From positions 5,644 to 69,643 of the forward strand of contig CAYQJD010000001.1 in assembly GCA_964417835.1 (NCBI GenBank): DNA of 64,000 nucleotides. Direction: 5' to 3'. Positions 9,379 through 18,047 of this stretch are shown here, one piece after another. A program made the translations under genes and the position numbers. The number at the start of each line of letters is the position of its first letter. Position 1 is the first letter of the stretch. The stretch comes from UMGS1124 sp964417835. GTDB lineage: Bacteria; Bacillota_I; Bacilli_A; RF39; UBA660. The notes under the pieces are model-generated. The model did not search any database and was not told where the DNA came from. It saw only the letters and a program-made list of their open reading frames with translations.

Positions 9379-10128
9379 TTATTTTTTCATTTTATTATTT
9401 TTATTTTTATTAAGGATTCTAAGTAATAAAGTTTTATCTTCAAAATCATCGTTTAACGTTAAACACTCATTGCATATTTCTTCATAACTATATTTTTGTA
9501 ACTCAATAGGCTCAAAAAGTTTATTAAAACCTTCTTTTGAAATAATAATATTATATGTTAAATCTAGTATAAATTCTTGTCCTAATCCCAGAGAAATAAA
9601 ATCATTACTATTGATTTCTACATAAGAATGAAAATGACTGCCAAAAAATGAATTTCTCATTTCTAAAGTAACTGCTTTGAAGTCTTTATAATCTTTATAA
9701 GTTTTTATAAACTCATAAGTTATTTGATGGCAATTATTGTTAGATTCAAAGTTTTCTATATTTAAAAAATCTGTTGCTTTAAAAAATGTGGCAGTTCCTC
9801 TTAATGTATTTAGAACATATAACTTATCTTTTTTTTCAATACTTTTAATAGAAGGCATAAAAGTTAATTGTTCTATATTAGCACCCTTTATTAAATTTCT
9901 TACTACAAAAAATAATTCAGGAGTAATATTATAATTATAATATTCTAATAATGGTTGGATTAAACTCTTATTTCCACCTGCCAATAACAAAAATATTTTA
10001 TTTAAAGAATCAATATTTTCATCTAACTTACCGTTTATATCATACTGTCTCAAAAATATATTTAATATTTTCTTTGCAATTAATTCATTCTCTTTTTTGT
10101 CATTTTTTTCTCTTTCAAATATATTCAT
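9379..10128 (-). CDS. Unknown protein, possible Cys-His-Asp fold
   Basis: 249 residues, soluble, no signal peptide. I recognise no family. In the C-terminal half a Cys (C133 in NNNCHQIT), a His (H167 in SHFHSYVE) and an Asp (D189 in ILDLTYN) occur in the order and rough spacing of a papain or transglutaminase-like triad, each followed by hydrophobic strand-like sequence. This resemblance is inference only. The N-terminal 60 residues are charged and helical. The start has an AAGGAG site. It precedes priA by about 35 bases and may share its transcript. Confidence 0.7.
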   Translation of the reverse strand: MNIFEREKNDKKENELIAKKILNIFLRQYDINGKLDENIDSLNKIFLLLAGGNKSLIQPLLEYYNYNITPELFFVVRNLIKGANIEQLTFMPSIKSIEKKDKLYVLNTLRGTATFFKATDFLNIENFESNNNCHQITYEFIKTYKDYKDFKAVTLEMRNSFFGSHFHSYVEINSNDFISLGLGQEFILDLTYNIIISKEGFNKLFEPIELQKYSYEEICNECLTLNDDFEDKTLLLRILNKNKNNKMKK

Positions 10129-10182
10129 TGTTTCTCCTTAGATTTAAGATTAGTTTAACATATTTAAAAGCTGTGCGCAAAT

Positions 10183-10212
10183 AATAAAAAGAAAAAGCCC
10201 TAAAAAGGGCTT
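10183..10212 (-). terminator. Terminator after tRNA-Arg
   Basis: On the minus strand, AAGCCC and GGGCTT form a six-pair GC-containing stem with a six-base loop, followed by TTTTTCTTTTT. It lies just downstream of the tRNA. Confidence 0.85.
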
Positions 10213-10224
10213 AAACATACAAAA

Positions 10225-10301
10225 TGGTGTCCACGAAGCGACTCGAACGCTTGACCGTACGCTTAGAAGGCGTATGCTCTATCCAACTGAGCTACGTAGA
10301 C
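10225..10301 (-). tRNA. tRNA-Arg(TCT)
   Basis: A full cloverleaf reads on the minus strand. The acceptor stem is GTCTACG with CGTGGAC, with discriminator A and an encoded CCA end. The D arm contains AGCTCAGTTGG. The anticodon stem TACGC/GCGTA encloses the loop CTTCTAA, giving anticodon TCT, which reads AGA. The T arm contains GTTCGAGTC. AGA is the common arginine codon in this AT-rich genome. Confidence 0.97.
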
Positions 10302-10320
10302 ATAACTCAATAACATATTG

Positions 10321-10349
10321 ATTATATAATAAATATATATTATTTTCAA
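10321..10349 (-). promoter_or_regulatory. Promoter of tRNA-Arg
   Basis: Minus strand: TTGAAA (10344-10349), 17 bases, TATAAT (10321-10326), about 20 bases upstream of the tRNA 5' end. Confidence 0.75.
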
Positions 10350-10426
10350 GTATTTTTTAAACTTACGGAGAAAAAGTATTTTTTTAACTTAAAAATTAAA
10401 TTGTAAAAAAATATTTTTAATTTTAA

Positions 10427-10449
10427 AATAAAAAGAGCATTAAAGCTCT
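10427..10449 (-). terminator. Terminator at the end of the heat-shock operon
   Basis: Minus strand: AGAGC and GCTCT pair around a six-base loop, then TTTTTATTTT. It overlaps the dnaJ stop codon. Confidence 0.7.
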
Positions 10450-11563
10450 AATTATATTCATTAAACTTCTTAAATTGTTCCTCATCAGATAAATCTGTTT
10501 CACTTAAGTCTTTAATCAATTTCTTCTGTTTTCTATCTAGTTTTGTTGGAATAATAACATTATAAATAACGTATGTATCTCCTTTTTTATTTAATTTTTC
10601 GTCATCAATACCTTTACCGCGTAATTTTACTTTATCTCCATTTTGAGTACCAGCTGGTATTTCTAACTTAACTTTTCCTTGAATAGTATTTATTTCTTTT
10701 TTACATCCCATTATTGCTTCTGTTATAGTGATTGGTAATTTTATATAAATATCGCTTTTATCTCTTTGATAGATAGGATGATCTTTTACAGTAAATTCAA
10801 TATAAACATCTCCATTTGGGCCACCATTTAATCCAGCAGACCCTTTACCAGACATTTTCAACTGATCTTTATTATCAACTCCACGCGGTACTCTAACCTT
10901 TAACGTTTTCTTTTTAGAAACTACTCCTTTTCCATGACAGCTGTTGCATGTGCTTTCGAACGAAGTACCACTACCATTACATCTTGGACAAGTTGATTCA
11001 GTTTGAAATACTCCCAAAATTGTCCTTTGTCCTTGTATTATTCTTCCGCGTCCTTTGCAATCAGGACAGGTTTGAGCATTATGCCCGCCTTGTCCATTAC
11101 ACTCTGGACATTTATCTTTTATATTTATTGTAAATTCTTTTTCGCATCCATAAATAGCTTCATTAAAAGTGATATTTATTTGTACTAAACTATCCTCTCC
11201 ACGACTTTGTCTTTTAGAGCTACCTCTTTTACGAGAAGTAAATCCTCCTCCCATGAATTGCTCAAATATGTCTCCTAGATCAATATCATCAAAGCCAAAT
11301 CCAGAAAATCCTCCTTGGAATCCACCAAAGCCTCCACCTGTTCCATCAAAAGCAGCAGATCCAAACTGATCATATTGACGTCTTTTTTCTGGGTCAGATA
11401 AAATTGAATAAGCTTCACCAATTTCCTTAAATTTTTCTTGAGCTCCCGGTTCTTTATTAATATCAGGATGATACTGTTTTGCAAGTTTTCTGAAAGATCT
11501 TTTTATTTCTTCATCGCTTGCATTTTTATCAACTCCTAAGATTTTATAATAATCTTTAGACAT
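10448..11563 (-). CDS. dnaJ: Chaperone protein DnaJ
   Basis: 371 residues. The J domain has the HPD motif (residues 32-34) that stimulates DnaK ATPase. A Gly/Phe-rich linker (about 75-105) follows, then four CxxCxGxG zinc repeats (CPECNGQG, CPDCKGRG, CPRCNGSG, CNSCHGKG) and the C-terminal substrate-binding domain. It delivers unfolded proteins to DnaK. An AAGGAAGTG binding site lies inside the end of the preceding gene and the spacing is two bases, so it is the last cistron of the hrcA operon. Confidence 0.98.
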   Translation of the reverse strand: MSKDYYKILGVDKNASDEEIKRSFRKLAKQYHPDINKEPGAQEKFKEIGEAYSILSDPEKRRQYDQFGSAAFDGTGGGFGGFQGGFSGFGFDDIDLGDIFEQFMGGGFTSRKRGSSKRQSRGEDSLVQINITFNEAIYGCEKEFTINIKDKCPECNGQGGHNAQTCPDCKGRGRIIQGQRTILGVFQTESTCPRCNGSGTSFESTCNSCHGKGVVSKKKTLKVRVPRGVDNKDQLKMSGKGSAGLNGGPNGDVYIEFTVKDHPIYQRDKSDIYIKLPITITEAIMGCKKEINTIQGKVKLEIPAGTQNGDKVKLRGKGIDDEKLNKKGDTYVIYNVIIPTKLDRKQKKLIKDLSETDLSDEEQFKKFNEYN

Positions 11564-11565
11564 TT

Positions 11566-13365
11566 TTACACTTCCTTATCAAAATATATATTATCATACT
11601 GTTCAACTAATTTATCAAAATATTTTATCGCATTAATATAAACTTCCTTATTTTCTATATTAACATTAAGAATTTCGAAAACTTCTTTTGGCCATTTATC
11701 ACTACCTGTGCTTAAAAATTTAATATAATTTTTAAGCATTTCTTTATCACCATCTAATATTTTCTCAGCAACATTAATTGCAACACTTATACTAATTGCG
11801 TAATTATAAAGATAAAAATACATATAGTAATGGCTTCTAGTAACCCAACTATTTTTTGAATATTTATCCATTTTAACTTTATTACCATAATATTGCTTCA
11901 ATGACTTTTTGGTAATTTTATCTAAATAATCTTTTGTTATTGTTCCACCATTTTTAACTAAATCATACATATTTTGTTCCATTTTAGCTTCACGTACAGC
12001 GCCAAATAAATTTGAAGCAATAACACTTATAATATTTTCTAAGCCCTGTAATTTTTCATTCTTAGTTTTAGCATTATTAACAATATAATTAGACAATAAA
12101 CATTCATTTGTTAAAGATGCAACTTCAGCAACTAAATTTGAAACATTTCTATATTGTAGAGGATTATTTTCAATAATAAACTGATGATGTACATTATGAC
12201 CACCTTCATGAGCAATAGTAGAAACTGAATCTAAATCATAGTTAAAACTCATTAATATTCTAGAGTCATGATCCAAAGTACTAAAAGAGTACGCACCACT
12301 CGCTTTACCTTTATATTGACAGTAATCTATATATTTATTATCAAAAATCTTTTTATAATGATTTAAATACTCAGCGCCTAAAGGCTTTAAACTATTAAGC
12401 AATAACTCTTGCGATTCCTCTATACTATAGAGTTTATCAGAACTACTTAACTCTAAATTCATATCATATTGATGTAAAACATCTAAGTCTAAAACTCGGC
12501 TTTTTAAATCATAATATTTTTGTAATGACTTTAAATTACTTTCTGTAGCGCTTACAAGACTTTCATAAACCTTATTACTTAAATTTAAACCAAATAATTT
12601 TTGATCCCAAGCACTATCAAAATGTCTTATTTTAGATATTGAATTATTCATATTTATATAGCTATTTAAAAGCATCGCATTAGTGCTAGAATATTCATCT
12701 ATTTTTTTATTAAAAGATTTATAAACTTTTTGCCTTATACTAACGTTTTTATTTTTAGTTAACTTTCTAAAATTATTAGTAGCAATAGTCACTACATTAT
12801 CATCTATTTTAATTTTTCCATAGTTATGAAGACTATTTAACATAGTTGACGAAATATCTTCAAAATGATTCATCGAATTTGTTAATTCTGTTACGATCTT
12901 TTCTTCACTCTCAGTAAGTACATGTTCTTTATCTCTAAAAATATTATCTAAATATGCTTTATATTCATTCAATCTAGGTTCTTTATTATATAATTCTTGA
13001 TATTCTTCATAATCCATTCTCAATATTTCAGGCACAAAAAATGCTGTATTTAATTCAAGATCATTCATTAAATTTAAAGTACAATTTTTTCTTTCAACAC
13101 TTTCTGACTTTCCCAATTCTTGATCATTTAGTAAATATGCATAAACATATAGGTTTTCACATAAACAAATTACTTGCATATATTTATTCAAAAATTCATA
13201 TAATTTTGTCGCATGTTTTGTACAATTATTATATTCTTTTAATTCTTCAACCAATTTATTAGTTTCTTTTAAACTATTGCTAAATTTCTCTTCACTTGAA
13301 AAGAAATCTTTTAAATTCCATTTATATTTTTCTGGTACATCAGCTCTACAATTATATTTTTCCAT
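11566..13365 (-). CDS. pepF: Oligoendopeptidase F, M3 family
   Basis: About 599 residues. The zinc-binding motif IAHEGGHNVHH (near residue 386) and an NECLLSN/EVASL region just downstream match the M3 thimet/PepF family, which cleaves oligopeptides in the cytoplasm. Two adjacent ATGs are possible; GGAGG lies only one base from the first, so the second (13365) is preferred. It is inserted between dnaK and dnaJ, which are normally adjacent, with tight spacing to dnaJ, so it should be co-expressed with the chaperones. A stem-loop separates it from dnaK. Confidence 0.95.
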   Translation of the reverse strand: MEKYNCRADVPEKYKWNLKDFFSSEEKFSNSLKETNKLVEELKEYNNCTKHATKLYEFLNKYMQVICLCENLYVYAYLLNDQELGKSESVERKNCTLNLMNDLELNTAFFVPEILRMDYEEYQELYNKEPRLNEYKAYLDNIFRDKEHVLTESEEKIVTELTNSMNHFEDISSTMLNSLHNYGKIKIDDNVVTIATNNFRKLTKNKNVSIRQKVYKSFNKKIDEYSSTNAMLLNSYINMNNSISKIRHFDSAWDQKLFGLNLSNKVYESLVSATESNLKSLQKYYDLKSRVLDLDVLHQYDMNLELSSSDKLYSIEESQELLLNSLKPLGAEYLNHYKKIFDNKYIDYCQYKGKASGAYSFSTLDHDSRILMSFNYDLDSVSTIAHEGGHNVHHQFIIENNPLQYRNVSNLVAEVASLTNECLLSNYIVNNAKTKNEKLQGLENIISVIASNLFGAVREAKMEQNMYDLVKNGGTITKDYLDKITKKSLKQYYGNKVKMDKYSKNSWVTRSHYYMYFYLYNYAISISVAINVAEKILDGDKEMLKNYIKFLSTGSDKWPKEVFEILNVNIENKEVYINAIKYFDKLVEQYDNIYFDKEV

Positions 13366-13387
13366 CATTCCTCCATAATTTAAAGTA

Positions 13388-13412
13388 AGAGATTAGTTAA
13401 AACCTAATCTCT
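13388..13412 (-). other. Intercistronic stem-loop between dnaK and pepF
   Basis: A perfect nine-pair stem (AGAGATTAG/CTAATCTCT) with a seven-base loop, but no T run follows on the minus strand. It is better read as an mRNA processing or stability hairpin than as a full terminator, and may lower expression of pepF and dnaJ relative to dnaK. Confidence 0.6.
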
Positions 13413-13419
13413 ACTCATC

Positions 13420-15237
13420 TTATTTATTTACAAATTCTGCTTCTGAAGCATCATTTGAATTATCTGAATTCAAATCATTTGAACCTTGATTATTATTGTT
13501 TGCAGCTTCTTGATAAATACGTGTAGCATATTCCATAGCTTTTTTATTTAATTCTTCTGTTTTTGATTTAATATCTTCTACATCAGAGCCTTCTAATGAT
13601 TTCTTTAGATTATCTATCAATTTTTCTGTATCTTTTTTCTCAGCTTCAGTTAATTTATCTCCAAGATCTTTGATTGATTTTTCAGTAGCAAATATTGTTT
13701 GTTCAGCCTCATTTCTAGCATCAGCTTCAATTTTTTTCTTTTCATCTGCTTCTTTATTTGCTTCTGCTTCTTTCATCATTTTATCAATTTCTTCTTCAGT
13801 TAGGTTTGTATTAGAAGTAATAGTAATATGTTGTTCCTTATTAGTTCCTAAATCTTTTGCAGAAACATTAACTATACCGTTTGCATCAATATCAAATTTA
13901 ACTTCTATTTGAGGAACTCCACGAGGTGCTGCAGGAATATCAGATAATTGGAATCTTCCTAAAGTCTTATTGTCTTGAGCCATTGGTCTTTCACCTTGTA
14001 ATACATGTATGTCAACAGCTGGTTGATTATCTACTGCTGTAGAGAACACTTGTGATTTACTTGTAGGAATTGTTGTATTTCTAGGAATCAATACAGTCAT
14101 TACATCTCCTAAAGTCTCAATTCCCAATGATAATGGTGTTACATCTAAAAGTACTAAATCATCAACTTCTCCTGTTAAAACACCACCTTGAATTGCAGCT
14201 CCCATTGCAACAACTTCATCTGGATTAACACTCTTATTAGGATCTTTACCAATTTCATCTTTAATTAAGTTTTGAATATAAGGTATTCTACTTGATCCAC
14301 CAACTAATACAACTTGATCAATGTCATTTTTAGACATCTTTGCATCTTTCATTGCCTTTCTAACTGAATCTAATGTAGAATCAAATAAATCTTTACATAA
14401 ATTTTCAAATTTAGCACGAGTAATACTCATATCCATATGAATTGGACCATTTTCATTTTGAGTTAAGAAAGGTAAATTAATGTTAGTTGTAGTCATACTA
14501 CTTAAATCTTTTTTAGCTTTTTCAGCAGCATCTTTTATACGTTGCATTGCCATTTTATCTTTAGAAAGATCAATTCCATTCTCTTTTTTAAACTCATCTT
14601 TCATATAGTCCATTAAACGTTTATCAAAATCATCTCCACCAAGTCTGTTATTACCACTAGTAGCTTTAACTTCAAAAACTCCGTCTCCTAATTCAAGTAT
14701 TGAAACGTCAAATGTTCCTCCACCTAAATCATAAACAAGAATAGTTTGTAATTTATCTTGTTTATCAAGACCATAAGCAAGTGCTGCAGCTGTTGGTTCA
14801 TTAACTATTCTTTCAACTTCTAAACCAGCAATTTTTCCTGCATTTTTAGTTGCTTGTCTTTCAGCATCATTAAAATATGCTGGAACTGTAATAACAGCTT
14901 TTGTAACAGTTTCCCCAAGATAGCTTTCTGCATCTTTTTTTAATTTCATTAAAATCTTTGCACTAATTTCCTCAGCAGTATACTTTTTACCGTCAATATC
15001 AACCTTTTCATTAGTACCCATTTTTCTCTTAATTGAAGAAATAGTTTTTTCAGGATTAGTTACAGCTTGATGTTTTGCAGTAATACCTACAATTTCCTCA
15101 CCGTCATTTTTAAATGCTACAACACTAGGAGTAGTTCTATCTCCTTCAGCATTTGTTATAACCTTAGGCTCTCCGCCTTCCAATACAGCAACACATGAAT
15201 TTGTTGTACCTAAATCAATACCAATAATTTTACTCAT
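13420..15237 (-). CDS. dnaK: Chaperone protein DnaK (Hsp70)
   Basis: 605 residues. The N-terminal ATPase domain has IGIDLGTTNS, the phosphate loop LVYDLGGGTFDVS and VLVGGSSRIP. The substrate domain has the linker LLDVTPLSLGIET, and a helical lid ends in an acidic, Asn-rich tail. DnaK is the ATP-driven Hsp70 that binds exposed hydrophobic peptides, with DnaJ and GrpE as partners, all encoded here. An AAAAGGAATG site precedes the start. Confidence 0.99.
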   Translation of the reverse strand: MSKIIGIDLGTTNSCVAVLEGGEPKVITNAEGDRTTPSVVAFKNDGEEIVGITAKHQAVTNPEKTISSIKRKMGTNEKVDIDGKKYTAEEISAKILMKLKKDAESYLGETVTKAVITVPAYFNDAERQATKNAGKIAGLEVERIVNEPTAAALAYGLDKQDKLQTILVYDLGGGTFDVSILELGDGVFEVKATSGNNRLGGDDFDKRLMDYMKDEFKKENGIDLSKDKMAMQRIKDAAEKAKKDLSSMTTTNINLPFLTQNENGPIHMDMSITRAKFENLCKDLFDSTLDSVRKAMKDAKMSKNDIDQVVLVGGSSRIPYIQNLIKDEIGKDPNKSVNPDEVVAMGAAIQGGVLTGEVDDLVLLDVTPLSLGIETLGDVMTVLIPRNTTIPTSKSQVFSTAVDNQPAVDIHVLQGERPMAQDNKTLGRFQLSDIPAAPRGVPQIEVKFDIDANGIVNVSAKDLGTNKEQHITITSNTNLTEEEIDKMMKEAEANKEADEKKKIEADARNEAEQTIFATEKSIKDLGDKLTEAEKKDTEKLIDNLKKSLEGSDVEDIKSKTEELNKKAMEYATRIYQEAANNNNQGSNDLNSDNSNDASEAEFVNK

Positions 15238-15268
15238 TTAAATCATTCCTTTTCTATTAATTTTTTAT

Positions 15269-15847
15269 TTATTGATTGACCTTTACCATAGCAGGTCTAA
15301 TAACTTTATCTTTATACATATAGCCTTTTTGAAGCACTTCCAATACTACTCCAGCAGGCTTATTTTCATCTTTTTCAACCAAAACAGCTTGGTGAACTTT
15401 TGGATCAAATTCTATTCCTAGAGCATCAATAACTTTGACTTCATTATCATTAAATATATTAATAACATCAGAATATATCATTTTAAATCCACTCAAGAAT
15501 TTTGAAACCTCATCACTTAAATCATTATCATCCATAACAAGTCCTCTTTCAAAATTATCTACTATTGGAAGTAATGACTTTATAATATCTTCATTCGCAT
15601 ATTTTAACATATAAGAAGTTTCTTCTTCTTTTCTTCTTTTAAAATTAACCAATTCTGCTTGAATTCTTAAAATTTTTTCATCTTTTGATTGTATTTCAGA
15701 ATTAAGTTTCTCTATCTTTCCCTCTAACAGCTTTACTTGCTTATTATCATGATGTTTTTCTTTAGACTTAGTTTCCTTTTTTAAGTCTTGATTGTTGTCT
15801 TCATTTAATTTTTTCTCTAAGTCCTCTTTATTTATATTTTTGTCCAT
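15269..15847 (-). CDS. grpE: Nucleotide exchange factor GrpE
   Basis: 192 residues. A charged, disordered N-terminus and a long coiled coil (about 35-80) lead to the GrpE core (QAELVNFKRRKEEE, IVDNFERGL, FDPKVHQAV) and the beta-domain end (GYMYKDKVIRPAMVKV). It releases ADP from DnaK. It begins one base after the hrcA stop, consistent with translational coupling. Confidence 0.97.
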   Translation of the reverse strand: MDKNINKEDLEKKLNEDNNQDLKKETKSKEKHHDNKQVKLLEGKIEKLNSEIQSKDEKILRIQAELVNFKRRKEEETSYMLKYANEDIIKSLLPIVDNFERGLVMDDNDLSDEVSKFLSGFKMIYSDVINIFNDNEVKVIDALGIEFDPKVHQAVLVEKDENKPAGVVLEVLQKGYMYKDKVIRPAMVKVNQ

Positions 15848-15848
15848 A

Positions 15849-16844
15849 TTAATTCCTTTCTATATAACTCTTCAAGAAATTTAAAAGAGGCACTACTTTA
15901 TCATATTCCATTCTTTTAGGTCCTATTATAGCAAGTGTTCCAATTTCTCCATCAACGTTATAACTTGTTTTAATAACTGTAGTATCTGGATCAAAATTAT
16001 TATGACTTCCAATATAAACTTTTATATCTTTGTCATCAGTCTCTATATTCTTTACGAGTTCAATATTCTCAAGCTTACTAATAATTTTTTTAATCTTTTC
16101 TGGTTCATTATATTCAGGTTGCTTCAAAATATTAGTTTTGCCTCCAAAGAACACCTCTTCTTCATTACTTTCTTGAAAATCCGAAAAAGCATCATAAAAG
16201 AAACTACATAATTCTTCATACTTTTCCATAGTCTTAGCAATTTGTGGTTTAATTTCAAATTCTAGCTTTTCTAAAACTTGATTTAATGGAGTTCCTACTA
16301 AGGATTTGTTTATTATCTCGCTAGTCTTTACAATTTCTTTTACGTTAATATCATCCGGTATAATTACTTGCTTATTTTCAACGTGACCAGTATTAGTAAC
16401 TAAAAGTGCTACTACTCTTTTACTATCTATAGGAATTATACTAATTTGTTTTAAAATGTTTGTCTCACTATTTTTTCCTAAAACAATACTAGTATAATTT
16501 GTAATATCACTAATTATTTCCATACATTTAGTAATTGCATCAGATAATGCTAAGTCTTTATTATTTAAAATTGTCTGTAATTTTAATAAATCTTCTCCTG
16601 TAATCTCTTTGGGTTTCATTAAATTCTCTACGTAATAGTGGTACCCTTCTTCACTTGGAATTCTTCCACTACTGGTATGCGTTTTTTCCAAATAGCCAAG
16701 TTCTTCTAAATAGCTCATATCATTTCTAATTGTTGCTGAAGAACAATTGAATTTTTCACATAAAGACTTAGATCCCACCGGTTTTACAGTCTTTATATAA
16801 GATTCTACAATAGCTTTTAAAAGCTTCTTTTGCCTTTCTCCCAC
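15849..16844 (-). CDS. hrcA: Heat-inducible transcription repressor HrcA
   Basis: 331 residues starting with GTG, supported by an upstream AAGGAAG site. The N-terminal winged helix contains GSKSLCEKFNCSSATIRND and the HrcA signature TSSGRIPSEEGY. The C-terminal dimer and GAF-like part ends in the conserved GPKRMEYDKVVPLL region. HrcA dimers bind CIRCE and repress the operon; GroEL usually keeps HrcA folded. Two CIRCE-like repeats flank its own promoter. Confidence 0.97.
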   Translation of the reverse strand: MGERQKKLLKAIVESYIKTVKPVGSKSLCEKFNCSSATIRNDMSYLEELGYLEKTHTSSGRIPSEEGYHYYVENLMKPKEITGEDLLKLQTILNNKDLALSDAITKCMEIISDITNYTSIVLGKNSETNILKQISIIPIDSKRVVALLVTNTGHVENKQVIIPDDINVKEIVKTSEIINKSLVGTPLNQVLEKLEFEIKPQIAKTMEKYEELCSFFYDAFSDFQESNEEEVFFGGKTNILKQPEYNEPEKIKKIISKLENIELVKNIETDDKDIKVYIGSHNNFDPDTTVIKTSYNVDGEIGTLAIIGPKRMEYDKVVPLLNFLKSYIERN

Positions 16845-16856
16845 AAAACCACTTCC

Positions 16857-16883
16857 TTAGCACACTTTTAACTTCAGTGCTAA
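16857..16883 (-). promoter_or_regulatory. CIRCE-like operator, downstream copy
   Basis: Nine-base arms TTAGCACAC and CAGTGCTAA with a nine-base spacer (plus strand). Seven of nine positions pair; the inner two do not. It lies between the -10 box and the hrcA start codon, the standard place for HrcA repression. Confidence 0.85.
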
Positions 16884-16887
16884 CTCC

Positions 16888-16916
16888 ATTATAATATTAT
16901 GCTTAGCACTTGTCAA
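16888..16916 (-). promoter_or_regulatory. Sigma-A promoter of the hrcA operon
   Basis: Minus strand: perfect TTGACA (16911-16916), 17-base spacer, perfect TATAAT (16888-16893). The -35 lies inside the upstream CIRCE-like repeat. Confidence 0.93.
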
Positions 16917-16930
16917 TATATGAGTGCTAA
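16903..16930 (-). promoter_or_regulatory. CIRCE-like operator, upstream copy overlapping the -35
   Basis: Arms TTAGCACTT and GAGTGCTAA (plus strand) match the CIRCE consensus closely, but the spacer is ten bases instead of nine. It covers the -35 box, so HrcA bound here would exclude RNA polymerase. Confidence 0.8.
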
Positions 16931-16967
16931 TTTTTTTTAAAATTTTTTAATTAAAATTTAAAAAAGC

Positions 16968-17924
16968 TTATTTTTTAATCAAAATATTTTGTTTGTTTTT
17001 CAAATCTTCAAAATATTTTCTATATTCATCATAACCTTTTTTATTTAATAAATAAATATAATTTATTAACTTTTTGCACTTATTTTTTTCTTTTTCTTTA
17101 ATAAGTGAAATAGGAAAATACTTACCACGTTCATTATTATCAAAATTTGCATCTTTATCAAAGTATAAGTAATAATAATCTAATAATTTTGAGTAAGCAT
17201 ATATATTTGCTTCTTCTTCAATTCTAAAATAATCATGCCATTTTAAGTAAATTTTATATGCTATATTCATCGCAAAAACATTTTTCATATAATCTTCAGA
17301 TATACTATCATTATTTTTTAAAATATATTCTTTTTGTAACAAATGAGTATATTCATGAACAATATAAAAAATATATTTAATAACTATCTTTCTTAAAACA
17401 TCATATGAATATTTCTTTTTATTAAAACAACTAAAATTTAATTTGTAATCATTTACATGCAATGTAAAATCTTTATCACCAAAAACCATATAAGCAATTG
17501 CAATATCTTTTTTACTTTTATAAAAATGAATATGATAGTCTTTTTTTAGCTCACTATTTAAACAATTAATTAAATCATAAAATATTAAATAAACTTTATC
17601 TAAATAATCATTTCCATTATTTCTTTTTATATAGTATGTACAATAACTATGTAACAAAGTCTTATCTATATTTATATTATTTATTATTAAATATCTATAA
17701 ACTATTTCAAATGTAGTCTTCTCATTTGGAGTTAAAAATTCATTATTTTTTACTTTATTTTCTAATATTTTAAAATATCTCATAAAATTTTTTTTGAACT
17801 TGCTGTCTTGTTGCCCATTAATTATATTATTTATAAACATTTCTTGATATTTTTTTGATAAACTTAAAAAAATATTTATTATTTTATCATAACTTAATTT
17901 TCTATCTAAAATTACTTTTTTCAT
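16968..17924 (-). CDS. Unknown protein with HExxH zinc-protease motif
   Basis: 318 residues, very rich in Lys, Tyr and Asn, with no signal peptide. A metalloprotease-type motif VHEYTHLLQ (HEYTH at residues 190-194) is followed about 42 residues later by EEEANIYAY, where a glutamate could be the third zinc ligand as in gluzincin-like peptidases. No known family is recognised beyond this. It is a single-gene unit with its own promoter, divergent from pta and upstream of the hrcA promoter region. Peptidase function is an inference from the motif. Confidence 0.75.
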   Translation of the reverse strand: MKKVILDRKLSYDKIINIFLSLSKKYQEMFINNIINGQQDSKFKKNFMRYFKILENKVKNNEFLTPNEKTTFEIVYRYLIINNINIDKTLLHSYCTYYIKRNNGNDYLDKVYLIFYDLINCLNSELKKDYHIHFYKSKKDIAIAYMVFGDKDFTLHVNDYKLNFSCFNKKKYSYDVLRKIVIKYIFYIVHEYTHLLQKEYILKNNDSISEDYMKNVFAMNIAYKIYLKWHDYFRIEEEANIYAYSKLLDYYYLYFDKDANFDNNERGKYFPISLIKEKEKNKCKKLINYIYLLNKKGYDEYRKYFEDLKNKQNILIKK

Positions 17925-17940
17925 AAAATCACAGTAGTGT

Positions 17941-17969
17941 ACTATAACATATTTTTTATATTAAATCAA
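17941..17969 (-). promoter_or_regulatory. Promoter of the HExxH gene
   Basis: Minus strand: TTGATT (17964-17969), 17 bases, TATAGT (17941-17946) with an extended -10 TG one base upstream. Confidence 0.6.
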
Positions 17970-18047
17970 TTTTTTTAATATATTGAGAATGTAGTATTAC
18001 TAATTTACAACTAATATTATAAATGCTAAAATATTAAAGGTGATTAA

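Noticed and set aside
11003..11369. Plus-strand frames opposite dnaJ
   Set aside because: Shadows of the zinc and Gly/Phe regions of dnaJ; no start signals.
13388..13412. dnaK-pepF hairpin as a full terminator
   Set aside because: No T run follows and pepF lacks an obvious promoter of its own; recorded as an intercistronic stem-loop.
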